The notes beneath the pieces were generated by a model. It saw only the letters and a program-made list of their open reading frames with translations, did not search any database and was not told where the DNA came from. Positions 46,235 to 57,004 of a DNA stretch of 64,000 bases are shown here, piece by piece. The DNA comes from Dasypus novemcinctus (lineage: Eukaryota > Chordata > Mammalia > Cingulata > Dasypodidae): assembly GCF_030445035.2 (NCBI RefSeq), contig NC_080690.1, positions 31,770,796 through 31,834,795 of the forward strand. The letters are read 5' to 3'. The position numbers were made by a program, and so were the translations under genes. Each line of letters starts with the position of its first letter. Positions within the stretch are counted from its first letter, which is position 1.

Positions 46235-49200
46235 TTTTAGTTTTTACCTGCTCCCCCCTTTTTCAAATAAGGAATAGAATTTAGTGCTGAAATGGCACCG
46301 ACTTAGTTAGCTCCTTCTTGGGCATCCTTCCACTGCCCATAGGACTGGCCTAAACTGGTCTCCTCCACTGCTGTCCAACCCGGGAGTGGGAGACTGAGGC
46401 AGCAGGCCACCAGGTTACATCAACATTTTTCTTATGTGAAAATTAACCTAATCTTTGTGTGTGTGTGTGTTTTTTTTTTTTGCAATTTATGGCTGACAAA
46501 GGTTTAAACTGGGAAATTACCAGGCAAACTGATTCTTAATTCCCTACCCTAGTAAGATAGGTTTAATCTGCCACACCTAGTCTTGCCTTAAAAGCTCTTG
46601 CAAAGAGGAGGCCCTTTCCCAATTGTTTCCATAATCAGATTTCTATGACTTTTTCATCCTGCTTAGTTCAATTTGGGCTTTAAGAATATTTATAAATATA
46701 ACTGCATATTTAATTTTTAACAATTTGAATAGACCTCTTTTAAGAATTTTTATTTGTTAATTTGATATTATCCTGATGTATGAAGACATACATTGAGCAT
46801 TTTTTTAAAAAAATGGGCAGACACAAAGAGCTAGACACAAACACAACTCATTGATATTACTTGTAATTTGCATTATTTTATATACTGTTTAGCTTAATTA
46901 ATTAGGGGTCCAGAAATACATATTACTTATATAACTGCATATTTAACCTCAACAATTTGAGCAAATAGGCAGACATGAATAGTTTGACACAACAACATGA
47001 CTTTAGTTACTTTAAACTTTTCAAAGACTTTTGAAACTCTTCTTAATTTGCACTATGACCATGCAGTTTACCACAAGAATTTTCTTTCTTACTTAATGGA
47101 TTGTAATAACCAAAATGTTCTCAATGCCTTAGCACCATTTTGTTTTAGAACTTTATATTTTACCTTGAAATTAGCAGAATTTTGGATAAGCAACAAGATT
47201 AATTTTATATATATTTACTGAGGCTATTTGAAGCCTCAGGGAGACAGACTGCTTTCTCTCATGAATTGCCACTCTTAGGAACACTGACCGTCAAGGCAGG
47301 AGACTTCTCCCCCTCCACCCCCCTTTTGGTTTTGGAGATAATAAAACTCCAGTGGCCATTTAACCTTATTCTATCAGGCAGCAATTTATTTAGTTTACAC
47401 TTGAATTCATGAGAGAAAGGGTTACTAATACCAGGAGAGGAGGCAGTGATGTCCCAGCTCTTCTCAATTATGAAATAACCATAGGCAAAGGCAAAGGGTG
47501 AGGTTAGGCTTGAAGTAACCATAAACAAAGGAAAGGTTAGTGTAGAATTTACACTTAAATAATAGTTTCAGGCTAAATTCACCCAGCTATAATCTCAGTT
47601 ATTGTCTTTCCACTGTTTTATAATATAAATGCATTTATAAATGATTTTAACTCTTAGTTACAGTTTTTATTAATTTTTTAAAACCTATTAATTTTATAAC
47701 ACCTTTAAATACCTTTCATTCAACTTATAACATATTAAATGAACTTAACCATTACTTTAATTTTTCCTTTAAAGTAAAAGAATAAATCTCTTGCAGTTAG
47801 TTTGAAATAAAAGGCTACTTTTCAGGATTTGATTTCTAGAACATAAAATGTTCTTTTAAAAGAGGTAAGACTCTTCTTCAAACATTGAGGATATGATGAG
47901 GTTAAAGCACAAGAAGCTATTGATAAAATATTTTCTTTGTATATTGATCTTACTCAATTTAATCATAAAAATTTCCCTTCCACAAACCTTCTACACTTTC
48001 AGTATTCATTCAGGTTCTGTCCCACACTCTACTCTTTCCAATAATCAATCATTTTATCTTAGGACAAAATCATCTTCTGTTGCCTTAACAATAAAAACAC
48101 ACTCCATATATCCCACATGCTAAGTTACCAGGCAAACTTCTTACAACATATAATTGCCATTAATACTAAACAAGTTTGTTAAAATAATGAACTTTTCTTC
48201 TCTTTAAATACTTAGTAGCATGTAATACCAGAAACAGTTTTTTTGGAAGCAAGTTGGCAGGGGAGATTGGCTGCCAAAAAAGTTTGTTATAAAATTGCCT
48301 TTTATTATTATTATTATCAATTCAGTTTTGTTAAATAATGACTTTCTGCAATTAGCCACTTAAATACCTTAAACAATGCTTTGTAAAACTTTTATAATTA
48401 TTTATACCCTTAAGACAGATTTTACCTTCACAGAACACATTCTCTCACTTAAGGTTACTACAATACCTTCTAAGAACCTGAGCAGAATGCAAACGTATTT
48501 TGGCTTTGACACCCTAAGGAGGGAACTTTACTGCATTTATTCTGATTCTGCTTTTCACCCTCTTCACTTCCCCCCCTTCCAGGCAGTCAGGCGCACAACA
48601 AACAGGAATGCGGCTTATGAATAGAAGGGTGGACTCACTGGAAAGGGGCAAGCCGCTCCCCGATTTCCAGCTTTCAGCCAAAATGGGCAGACAGAAACTA
48701 CTCAAATTTGGCAACTCTCTCAGGAACCCAGCCGCCCCGACTGGGACATTCCCAACAAACTTGGGTGCTTGGCGCGGACACAGATGGCCTCCAAGCCCCG
48801 GCAAAGGGCCAGACCAGAGACAAGACAGCAAAACATGCACAAACATCTAGACTCCTCAGCTTTTGCCCCAGAATCATTTCACCCCCTTGCCAATGGCAAG
48901 GGAGGGCTCCAGCTCAGCTGTAATTCTACTTTATGTAAGGACACAACTCCAACACTAACATTGAGCTGACACAGACAGAAGCACAAAGGTCACTAATCTG
49001 ACTCACAAGTTTATATATTTATTTTCACCACGGCTGCCCCCACAGCCATCACAAACCTCAGAACACTTAACATTTGGTATAAAGCGAATTCATTCACAAA
49101 TTAGCACCATAACAAAAGATTTCAGCTAGACTTTTCCACTGTTTAAACTTTACATCCAGACCAAGCTCCACCAGAAAAGCCGATCCATTTTCCTGTAACC

Positions 49201-49510
49201 AAGTTTTGTTTTCCTTAATCTAGACCAATTTCTAGGATATTAGGACTTGAACCTATAAATACCCTTCCTATTAAAATCGAGACTCCACTCCTTTAGTGGA
49301 TATAAGACCAGTACCAGATTCTAACATGCAGTTAGACAAACCCAAAACACCAGGGCTTTTCCCCAGTTTTCCTCCTTTTCCCAAGCCTAGAGAGAACGGC
49401 TTCCCCCCAGCCTTCTGGGGCTACTAGGGTTCTCTCGGGAGGTGATCAGCCTCCCCTTCCTAGCAATTAAAGCTAGGGCCTTCCAGACTGTGCTCACCCG
49501 GGGAGTCTTA
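46235..49510 (-). other. ERV-B interior, 5' part, noncoding
   Basis: Longest minus-strand frames are 89 aa (47,259-47,528) and 110 aa (48,514-48,846), without recognisable motifs. It contains a GT run and T run near 46,457-46,482 and a diverged internal repeat: 'ataactgcatatttaa' near 46,698 and 46,931, each followed by an 'acaatttga' phrase and a 'ggcagaca' phrase. Confidence 0.6.
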
Positions 49511-49520
49511 CCTTCTTCCA
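49500..49520 (-). promoter_or_regulatory. ERV-B leader splice donor
   Basis: On the minus strand GAAGAAGGTAAGACTCC gives a consensus AG|GTAAGA donor about 240 bases after the primer-binding site, where retroviral leaders usually carry their major donor. Confidence 0.5.
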
Positions 49521-49732
49521 TGTTTGGAGTTCTTTTTCGTTCCCAGAATCTTTCTCTTCAGACCTTCCATTGCCCTCGATTTTTGTCGGGAAGATTCTGG
49601 TGGAGCCCACATCTTTTCTGGATTAAATTTAATCCAGGGGTGCCCAGATTTGGGGTTCACCCGAGTCCTCCCGGCTTCCTCGGGGATTTGGAAGGGGCAG
49701 CAAAATGCTACCGTCTCTGGCCTTCATTTATT

Positions 49733-49750
49733 GTCCCACCAGAGTCGCCA
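49733..49750 (-). promoter_or_regulatory. ERV-B primer-binding site, tRNA-Arg(UCU)
   Basis: On the minus strand TGGCGACTCTGGTGGGAC is the exact complement of the last 18 bases (with CCA) of mammalian tRNA-Arg(UCU), as I recall that tRNA. Four bases separate it from the 5' LTR. Confidence 0.85.
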
Positions 49751-49754
49751 AAAA

Positions 49755-50241
49755 TGTTGTGGAATTTAAGAGAAGTTCAATTATTTGAGTATAGAGAGGC
49801 CAGGACTCAGGAATGATTTTGAGAAGGAAAAATGGTTTATTGACGGCCGGCCGGACTCGGGAGCTTTCAGTTTGAATCCCGAGCCCCGAACAAGATTTTC
49901 AAACGTCTTTTATACAGAGAGGAAAGGCCAAATGGTCCCTTTGTTTCAGTTCTCAATAGGCTTCAATTAGCATATATCTTCCACATCTTAGGTAAGCTTT
50001 TAGCATGGACTCCAGACATTCTAGATAAGCCTTTAGCATATTTGGTTTTTGCATTTCCCCTAAATACTTAAAGTTTATAGCCCCCGCATTGTTAAACATT
50101 TCCTGGGACTGGAGCTGCTGCTAGTCCCCAAGGGCAGGACTGCAGCCCCCCACCGTTCCACACCCACAAGTCAAACAACTTAGTTAAACAACTTAGTTAT
50201 CTCTGAAGAGACAAAGAGCCTTCCACCCATAGCCCACATCA
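49755..50241 (-). repeat. ERV-B 5' LTR
   Basis: 487 bp, promoter copy for this orientation. TATAAAAG is at 49,907-49,914 and AATAAA at 49,836-49,841. It is 484/487 identical to the copy at 43,042 by eye. Confidence 0.95.
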
Positions 50242-50245
50242 GTAA

Positions 50246-50664
50246 GGCTGTGGCTCCATTCCTATAGATTGAGCGAGCTGCCTATGTGTAGAAGACAGTG
50301 TATCACCCCCCAAGAATGAGTCATATCACAGTGGGAATGGAGCCGATAAGAACCCTGATCACTTCCGGGCCATCAAACTTCCTGCATTCCAAGAAAACCC
50401 TACCTCTTAGCCCACCACCCCCAAGACATGCACAAGAAGAATTCACTTCATGAACTAACATTTCCCGCCTATTGATGTACTGTGTAAATTCACATCTGCA
50501 CCTTCCATGAGTGGGTTGAAGTCTCTCTTCAGGTCCCCACCATGCTGGTGGGGATGCTGAAGTCTGTTCTTCAGACCCCCTCCATTGAGAGACTTTCTCA
50601 ATAAATTTTCTTCCTGTGGTCCTATCAGTCTCTGTGTCCCAATGAGCACCAATTTTCTCCAACA
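50246..50664 (+). repeat. ERV-A 3' LTR, main part
   Basis: It resumes at GGCTGTGGCTCC, exactly where the 5' LTR continues after CCAGGTCTTAA. It ends TCTCCAACA, followed by the atatt duplication. It lacks about 50 bp present in the 5' LTR around 36,045-36,105. Confidence 0.9.
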
Positions 50665-50669
50665 ATATT

Positions 50670-51494
50670 CACATTCATCTATGCTTTTAAACTATTTTTC
50701 ACTTTCTTGAACTTGCTCTTCTGGTTATTACGAAAACCTACACAACCATACTAAAAGAGTTTAGAGAGAAAACTGTACCTGGACCTGAACTTGTCAGAGA
50801 TGGTTTCCTTAATTAAGCCAGGAGTACTTGAGCATCACTTTAAAAATGTGGAGTCACTTAGAGTATCAGGAAATGTGGAAAGAATATAATTTCAGGGAGA
50901 GGTGGGTGAAAGTACAACTATCACAAAATTTGATTGTTTTACTTTTCAGTAAATGTTTTTACCTAAAATTTAAAAATAAAAGATGTACTTGTACCAGGCA
51001 CCTACTCTGCTCCAGCCATTTTTGCTATGTACTTGTATATGATTGTCACTGATGATTAAAAGCATTGAACACTGAAATACTAGCTAAAAGATGGACTAAA
51101 TCACAAGGCAGACTAAATCCAAACTTTTCAGTTTAGAGGCTTTTTTTCATCCAAGACAAATGATGTAAACCCAGCGGAAATGAAGACTTGAAAAGACAAT
51201 TACACATTGAATACATGTTCTCAGATGCAAATTGATGTCTGGGGCAGTTATGTAAATTCCCTCTCCCCCTTGTCCCCACCCTCACAAAATACTCAGTGCT
51301 TTCAGGACAGCTTTTCTCCCCTTTTAAAAATAACATTATTGGAAATTTATTTTAGCCTTCTTTCAGGGACATGAGAAGAAAGAGATGTTTTTGGGTTTTA
51401 GCTTTTTTTAAAGCCCAATACAGTCTCTAGCTATGTTAATTAAGAGGGATTTTTATATATATATATCCTCTAGTCTAGCTTGCCCTTTGGTATC
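50670..51494. other. Unassigned AT-rich DNA
   Basis: This is the original host sequence right of ERV-A. No gene or clear repeat is seen. Confidence 0.4.
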
Positions 51495-52056
51495 TGTAGC
51501 AGTTTGATATGGTTATGAATTCCAAAAATAGATATTGGATTATGTTTGTAATCTGGTCTGTACCTGGACATGATTAAGTTATGATTAGGGCTTTGATTGA
51601 GCCACATTATTAAGGCATTGAGTCCCCTGGCTGTGGCTCACAGATAAAAGGCATGGCAAAGGACAGAGTTGAGGGTTTTTAATATTGCAGTTTTGATGTT
51701 GGCGTTTGATGCTGAAGCCTTAAGCTGGAGCCCTGGGAAGTAAGCTCACAGAGGAAAGAGAAGTAAATCCCAGGAAGAGAAGAAACTTGAACCCAGGAAG
51801 AAGCAAGCCCTGGGAAGAGAGGAACACTGAACCCAGAGAAAAACAAGACCCTGGAAGGGAGGAACCCAGGAAGCCTGAACCCTCACAGACTTCAGCAGCC
51901 ATCTTGCTCCAACATGTGAAAATAGACTTTGGTGAGGGAAGTAACTTATGTTTTATGGCCTGGTATCTGTAACCTCCTACCCCATATAAATACCCTTTAT
52001 AAAAACCAGCCAATTTCTGGTATTTTGCATCACCACCCCTTTGACTGACTAATACA
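51495..52056 (+). mobile_element. TGTAGCAG-type solo LTR
   Basis: 562 bp, same family as 42,556-43,030, flanked by gtatc at 51,490-51,494 and 52,057-52,061 (perfect 5-bp duplication). It contains several tandem-like purine blocks ('aggaagagaagaaac', 'gaagcaagccctggg') that expand it relative to the other copy. Confidence 0.9.
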
Positions 52057-52184
52057 GTATCAATTGATGATGGCCAACATCCATTAAACAAAAACTGGTC
52101 CTATTTTTCCCTTATTTCCCTTTTCAGCAAATCTCACGACCTGATAGTCATTTATTTATATAGAAGATTAGCATAAGAACATGG

Positions 52185-52305
52185 ACTCTAGAACTATGTC
52201 TAGGGAGACATGAGGATTAAATAGGGTAATATTTATAAAGTGCCTTGGGAAGTTCCTGACACATAGTAAGTCCTTTCTAAGTGTTAACTATTGTAAGTAT
52301 TGGGA
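52185..52305 (+). repeat. MIR fragment
   Basis: Plus-strand MIR: 'gacatgaggattaaatagg', 'aaagtgccttgggaag', 'ttcctgacacatagtaag'. Confidence 0.65.
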
Positions 52306-52316
52306 TGAAAGACCCC

Positions 52317-52342
52317 AAGCAGGCAGGAATTTTTGTCTGTAT
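52317..52342 (+). mobile_element. L2 3' end, left part
   Basis: 'ggcaggaatttttgtctgtat' (here joined to its right part at 52,790) is the L2 3' end. It is split by the solo LTR. Confidence 0.65.
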
Positions 52343-52789
52343 TGTTAGAATTTCCTCCTTATAAGGTTTGCAGTGATTAACAGGTCATAGAGCTGTGACT
52401 CTATCAATTGAGCAAGATGTCTATGTGGGGAGCATATTTCTCTCCAGGGATGAGCCATATCACAGTGGGAATGGAGCAGATAAGGACCCATTCTTTCCAG
52501 ACCCCTACATTCCAAGAATACCCTACCTCCTAGCCCACTAACCCCAAGCCATGCACTAGAAGAATTCACTTTTACAGCCCCTAATTAACCACAGGCTATA
52601 CTCAGTCTCTAACCCTCTCCCCACAACTAACATTTTGATGTAATGTATAAAGTCCTATCCTCCACCTTCCACAAGCGGGCTAAAGTCTAAACTTCAGACC
52701 CACTCCATCAGGAGAGCTTCCCAATAAACTCCTGCCTGCCTGCAATCCTCAATCTCCATGTCCCAGTGAGTGCCATTTTTTCTCTAACA
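52343..52789 (+). mobile_element. ERV-A-family solo LTR inserted in an L2
   Basis: It begins TGTTAGAA and ends TCTCTAACA, with the family's internal phrases and an AATAAA at about 52,721. The flanking 5-mers tgtat at 52,338-52,342 and 52,790-52,794 match exactly. It carries a small insertion after its first seven bases. Confidence 0.88.
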
Positions 52790-52870
52790 TGTATAATTCA
52801 CTGTTGTATCTTCCGTGACTAGTGTCTTCCACGTAATAGGTACTCAGTACGTAACTGTTAAACAAATATA
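52790..52870 (+). mobile_element. L2 3' end, right part
   Basis: 'attcactgttgtatcttcc' then 'aataggtactcagta' continue the L2 from 52,342. Confidence 0.65.
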
Positions 52871-53104
52871 TCATTTCATTGCTTGTTTTATTTTCATAAT
52901 AATGAATGAGATTCTGCTGGAACTGTATTATTCTAAAAAATTATTTTAAAGTTTTAAGTGAAGAGGACACATCAAGTTCTGCTACTGACCAAATAAACTA
53001 GACTCAGACTTAACAAACCTCACCACTGAATAGCTCTAAGGAGCCAATAGAATAAACGCATGGCCCAGGGAATTTCGAGGTGAGTTGTGGTAATATCTGT
53101 GGTT

Positions 53105-53345
53105 ATAGCAAATGCTAATTGAGCCCTTCTTACAAACAAGGCACTTGTCATACATCATCTTATTGAATTCTAGTGTAACCTTATAGGGTGGGGTGATTTT
53201 TCAATCCTACTGTTACAGATGATGACCTTGAAGCTCAGAGAGGATAAACAACTTGTCCCAGTTCACGCAGTTGACAGATTTAAACAACTTGCCCCAGTTC
53301 ACGCAGTTGACAGATTTAGAATCCAAGGATTTCAAACTTGAGAGC
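53105..53345 (-). repeat. MIR fragment containing a 36-bp duplication
   Basis: Reverse MIR with 'ttacagatgatgaccttgaag', 'cagagaggataaacaacttg', then the tRNA-related end. The unit at 53,246-53,281 is repeated at 53,282-53,317 with one T/C difference. Confidence 0.75.
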
Positions 53346-53790
53346 ATGTTTTTGATCACTTCGCTATGTGTTAATATAATCACTTAATGAACAATTCCAC
53401 TTAGTAAACAATTCATTGAGAATCTAAGATATGCCAGACTCTATTTTGAGTACTTTGCAAAGGAAAATGTTATTGAGGGGCGATATCATCAACATGGTGA
53501 CATATGACATTCCCTGGAAAAGTTTTCCCTGAGACTCTGCTAATAAAAGGACAAATTCCACTTTCTTGGAACTGTAGAGGACGATAGAGACTAGAGAATG
53601 ATTCATAAATGCTGAATCGAAAAAGAAAAATACTCTCCAAGACCAGGTAGAAGATTTTCTTCCTTTAGCTGCCAGTCTGGACCTCTCCCTCCCCTCCCCC
53701 CACTTGGTCCCATGCAGCTTGAGAATCACACAGAGGCACCATTGCCCCGGTCCTTCGTGCCACAAATGGATACTATGGAGCCACTCACAG
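53346..53790. other. Unassigned DNA
   Basis: No gene is called. The minus-strand frame at 53,424-53,813 (129 aa) has no recognised domain. The right end may already be L1 5' UTR. Confidence 0.35.
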
Positions 53791-54716
53791 TGGCACCTTA
53801 GAACCCCACACACATCCCAGCATGGGACCTAGGGTGGAACACAAGCAAATGAGGACTGCTGCATGCCAAAAAAGAGAAACACCACAGCAGATCTGTTGGC
53901 AAGAGGTGCACACACTCAATCCAGATTCTACTGGCTAGACCACCTAAATGCCAAATAGACTTTTTTTGGGCAGACTCACCTTTCTGGGTTGACCCCATCT
54001 GGGTCTCTGAGGTGGGATACCCTAATAGGGAAGAAACCAGAGGCAGAAAAGCCTTACAGAAAAAAGAAGAGGGATGGGGATTGAACTGTTTTAATACAGG
54101 ATGGGTTCCAGAACTGAGAAATAAGAAGAAAAGAAGTAAAAAGAAGTAAGAAGAAGTAAACTGAACTGAGGGAGAGAATATAAACAAATTGTAGGGGCTA
54201 GGGAGAAAATTCTGCACAAAAACAAACAAAACAGATCAAGATTCCCAGAGAAGGAACAGAAGAAAGGGAGCTTTCTCCTGAAGGTGAAACAATTGCACAA
54301 AAAGGGCAATTTTTTAAATTGTACTGCATATCCAGGGCAAGAATCACTGAAGAAGAGCTGAGATAATTAGAACAGTTAAACAAGGACTACTCTAAAAGTC
54401 CATTGTAAATTGCACTAAATGTCAAAGAAACCCTTTATGTAAAGCCAATCTACAATAAAACCCTAGACAAGAGGGAGAAACAGACCTTCAGAATTAACTC
54501 ATCGAGATAATCGATGCCCAGACATCAGCAAAAAAAATTACAAGCCATATTAAGAAAGATGAAATATAACTCAGTCCAGGGAGCAAATTAAAACTTCAAA
54601 GGAGACACATAATTTTGAACAACTAATCAAAGAAGTTCAAACAAATTTCCTATATCAATTCAAGGAGATGAAGGAAAATAAGGATATAGAGCTAAAGGAT
54701 ATTAAGAACATGTTGT

Positions 54717-56991
54717 CTTACAAGTACCAAGCTAACAGATTGCGCCGCAATGGAAGTGTTCCACAAGATCATGCAATGATGGATATAGGACACGTTAAAT
54801 TACAACAAAAAGGCATAAAAGTCTATAGGCTAAAATGCAAACCATAATGTAAAACATAAGATAACTAAAAATTTAGAAAATTGTATAGTCTAAAATATAA
54901 ACCATAATGTAAACCAAACATCAGCTGCAGCAAATATAATATGAACATGTAAAAAGATCATTGCTGGGGAAGGAACAAAGGGTTTGATGCTGGATATATG
55001 GGAGTACCATATATTTTATATGTAAATTACTGTGATCTAAAACTTATGTGAAGACAAAATAATTAGGGGAAAAAAAAAGAGTGTAGACACTGAGGAAGAA
55101 ATGGAAGAAATTGCCTTGCCACTGTACATACAGGGTAACACCTGATGGAAGGCAAAATGTTAAAAACAAAGCTTTTTCATTTTTCCTACCCCAATTTATT
55201 TTTCCTTTATTTAATGTTTCTAAATTAGTATGTATTCTATACCTAACCTTTAAACCCATCACTATATTCCATTTTACTCTTAATGGAACCTGGCAATATA
55301 TTGGGCTTCCTTTTTGAAGAAGTTTTGGACCACAGAGAGGTTCAATTATGGTGGGGGAGGAGCACTCATGTGGGGTGTTATTGGTGGGGGGGGGGTACAT
55401 GGTTGAGAGTGAGTTCTCCAGGGCATGTATACAGGGTACATAAAAATGTTTGGATATTTTCACAATGGTTTCAGTTAAAAATGACAACTGAGGGAGTGCT
55501 GAGTTCCTAGCCAGGGGAGCTCTATACATTCCCCAATGGAACAGCAATAATCCCCCAAGTGCAATGGCAAAGACCAACAAAGATGGATGGTCCAACGATG
55601 AGCCCTTGATACTGATGGCTCCAATTATGAGCCTGTGTGCCTGAAATATGAACTAGGCCTAGAGCTGTAGGGTGCCTAAGAGTTACCTCCTGAGAGCCTC
55701 CATGTTGCTCAAATGTGGCCACTTTCTAAGCCAAACTCAGCATGTAGATACATTGCCTTCCCCTGAGCATGGCACATGACTCCTGGGGATGATCCTCCCT
55801 GGTGCCAAGGGATTACTACCAAGCACCAGTTGATGATGTAACTAGAAAAAGACCTTGAATAAAGGGATCAACTCAGACTGGCAGAATATCTCAGCCTTAA
55901 TGTAATATCAGGTGTTAAAAACTGCTTTTTGACTTTGGATAAAAGGGGGAAATGGAAAGGACAAGTGAGTTTATATGGCTATGAGTCTCCATAAAAGAGT
56001 TGGGAGGTCATCAGAGGGGTGATGCTTATGCACGCCTTAGCAGGGTACCAGAGACAGCCAAGGAAGATGGAAACCCAGGTGCTGGTTCTCCTGAGGGCTA
56101 CAGAGACCCATAGGTTCTATGGTCATAGCAGATGGCTCTGGAGTTCAGGATCATGTCAGTTGGCCCTATTTGGAGTTTGTGTTCCTGAGTGTGATGGAGT
56201 TGGACTCAGATATGACTTTTCTACACATGCCTCTTCTGTTACTTTTACCACGCCCGTGGTTGGCATTTGGGTTGGTGTATACTCAGGAGACCTGAATCTC
56301 TGGACTGTCCATGTGATGGCCAGGTCATGGACCTTAGCAGACTTGCAGCTCCTACCCTCTGGTTTGTTGGACTTACCCTGGCCAGCTGACAGGGAGGTGA
56401 AGAGGGCCAACCACCACACCAGGGAGCCAAGAGTGCCTACGGCTGCAAGCAGGAGAATTGCATCCATCATCCATGTGGAATCTAAGGCGCCTCTTGATGT
56501 AGAGGGAGACTGGACATAGCCATCCCAGGGTCCACAGGATGGAGGAATAGAGTATGGATTAGAGTGGACTTACTGGTGTTCTGTTGGGGAACTATTGTGA
56601 TTAGTAAGGGTAGAAATTGTAATAGTGATGTGGAGAGGGTGGCCACAGTGGCTGATGATAGTAGGGAGATGGAAGAAGAGATATGGTGTGGGGACACTTT
56701 CAGGATTTGGAGATGCCCTTGGTGGTGCTGCAGGGATGGATGCTAGATGTTTTATGTCCTGCCGTGGCCCACTGGGTAGACTGAGGGAGAATGTGGACTA
56801 CAATGTGGACCACTGTCCATGTGGTGCAGCAGTGCTCCAGAATGTACTTGCCAGGTGCAGTGGATGTGCCATGATGATGGAAGAGGTTATAGATAATGGG
56901 AGGGGGGGGGTGGGTGAAATGGGGGGCATATGGGGACCTCATATTTTTTTAATATTACATTTAAAAGAAAATAAAGAAGAAGAAGCAAAAA
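54717..56991 (+). mobile_element. 2.27-kb xenarthran L1-type tail retroposon
   Basis: Inserted in the L1 ORF1 region with 13-bp duplications aagaacatgttgt (54,704-54,716) and aagaatatgttgt (56,992-57,004), one mismatch. It ends in an A-rich tail with an 'aataaag' motif. Its last 700 bp are shared with the copies at 9,304, 40,196 and 59,209. The upstream 1.5 kb is unique in the window apart from about 100 bp also found inverted at 39,790. No sense ORF with a known domain is present. The longest frames are 166 aa sense and 183 aa antisense, without motifs. It is best read as a 5'-truncated LINE with a very long 3' UTR, or as a non-autonomous unit mobilised by L1. Confidence 0.8.
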
Positions 56992-57004
56992 AAGAATATG
57001 TTGT

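Larger units (their letters stand above)
43042..50241 (-). mobile_element. ERV-B: young provirus without coding capacity
   Basis: A 7,200-bp provirus on the minus strand, flanked by gtaa at 43,038-43,041 and 50,242-50,245. The LTRs are 487 bp each and differ at three positions (about 0.6%, two of them adjacent). The primer-binding site is an 18-of-18 match to tRNA-Arg(UCU). A polypurine tract AAAAGGGGGGAA abuts the 3' LTR. These are class I (gammaretrovirus-like) features. The 6.2-kb AT-rich interior has no minus-strand frame above 110 aa and no recognisable gag, pol or env. A helper virus would have had to supply proteins in trans. Confidence 0.92.
35818..50664 (+). mobile_element. ERV-A: old class I-like provirus, host to later insertions
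   Basis: This is a complete but decayed provirus. The 5' LTR is at 35,818-36,317, the interior at 36,318-42,528, and the 3' LTR at 42,529-42,555 plus 43,036-43,041 plus 50,246-50,664. The whole is flanked by the 5-bp duplication atatt at 35,813-35,817 and 50,665-50,669. The interior keeps relics of gag, integrase and env transmembrane in the proper order. It is interrupted by two SINEs and an L1-type tail retroposon. The 3' LTR is split by a TGTAGCAG-type LTR and by ERV-B. Confidence 0.88.

Noticed and set aside
55044-55595. 183-aa antisense frame in the 2.27-kb retroposon
   Set aside because: No domain is recognised. It lies antisense in a non-coding retroposon tail, and no related frame is available to test conservation.
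56019-56519. 166-aa sense frame whose C-terminal part resembles frames at 59,230-59,436 and 9,773-9,973
   Set aside because: Related repeat copies naturally translate alike in any frame. The copy at 40,200 is broken in the same place, so there is no sign of selection.
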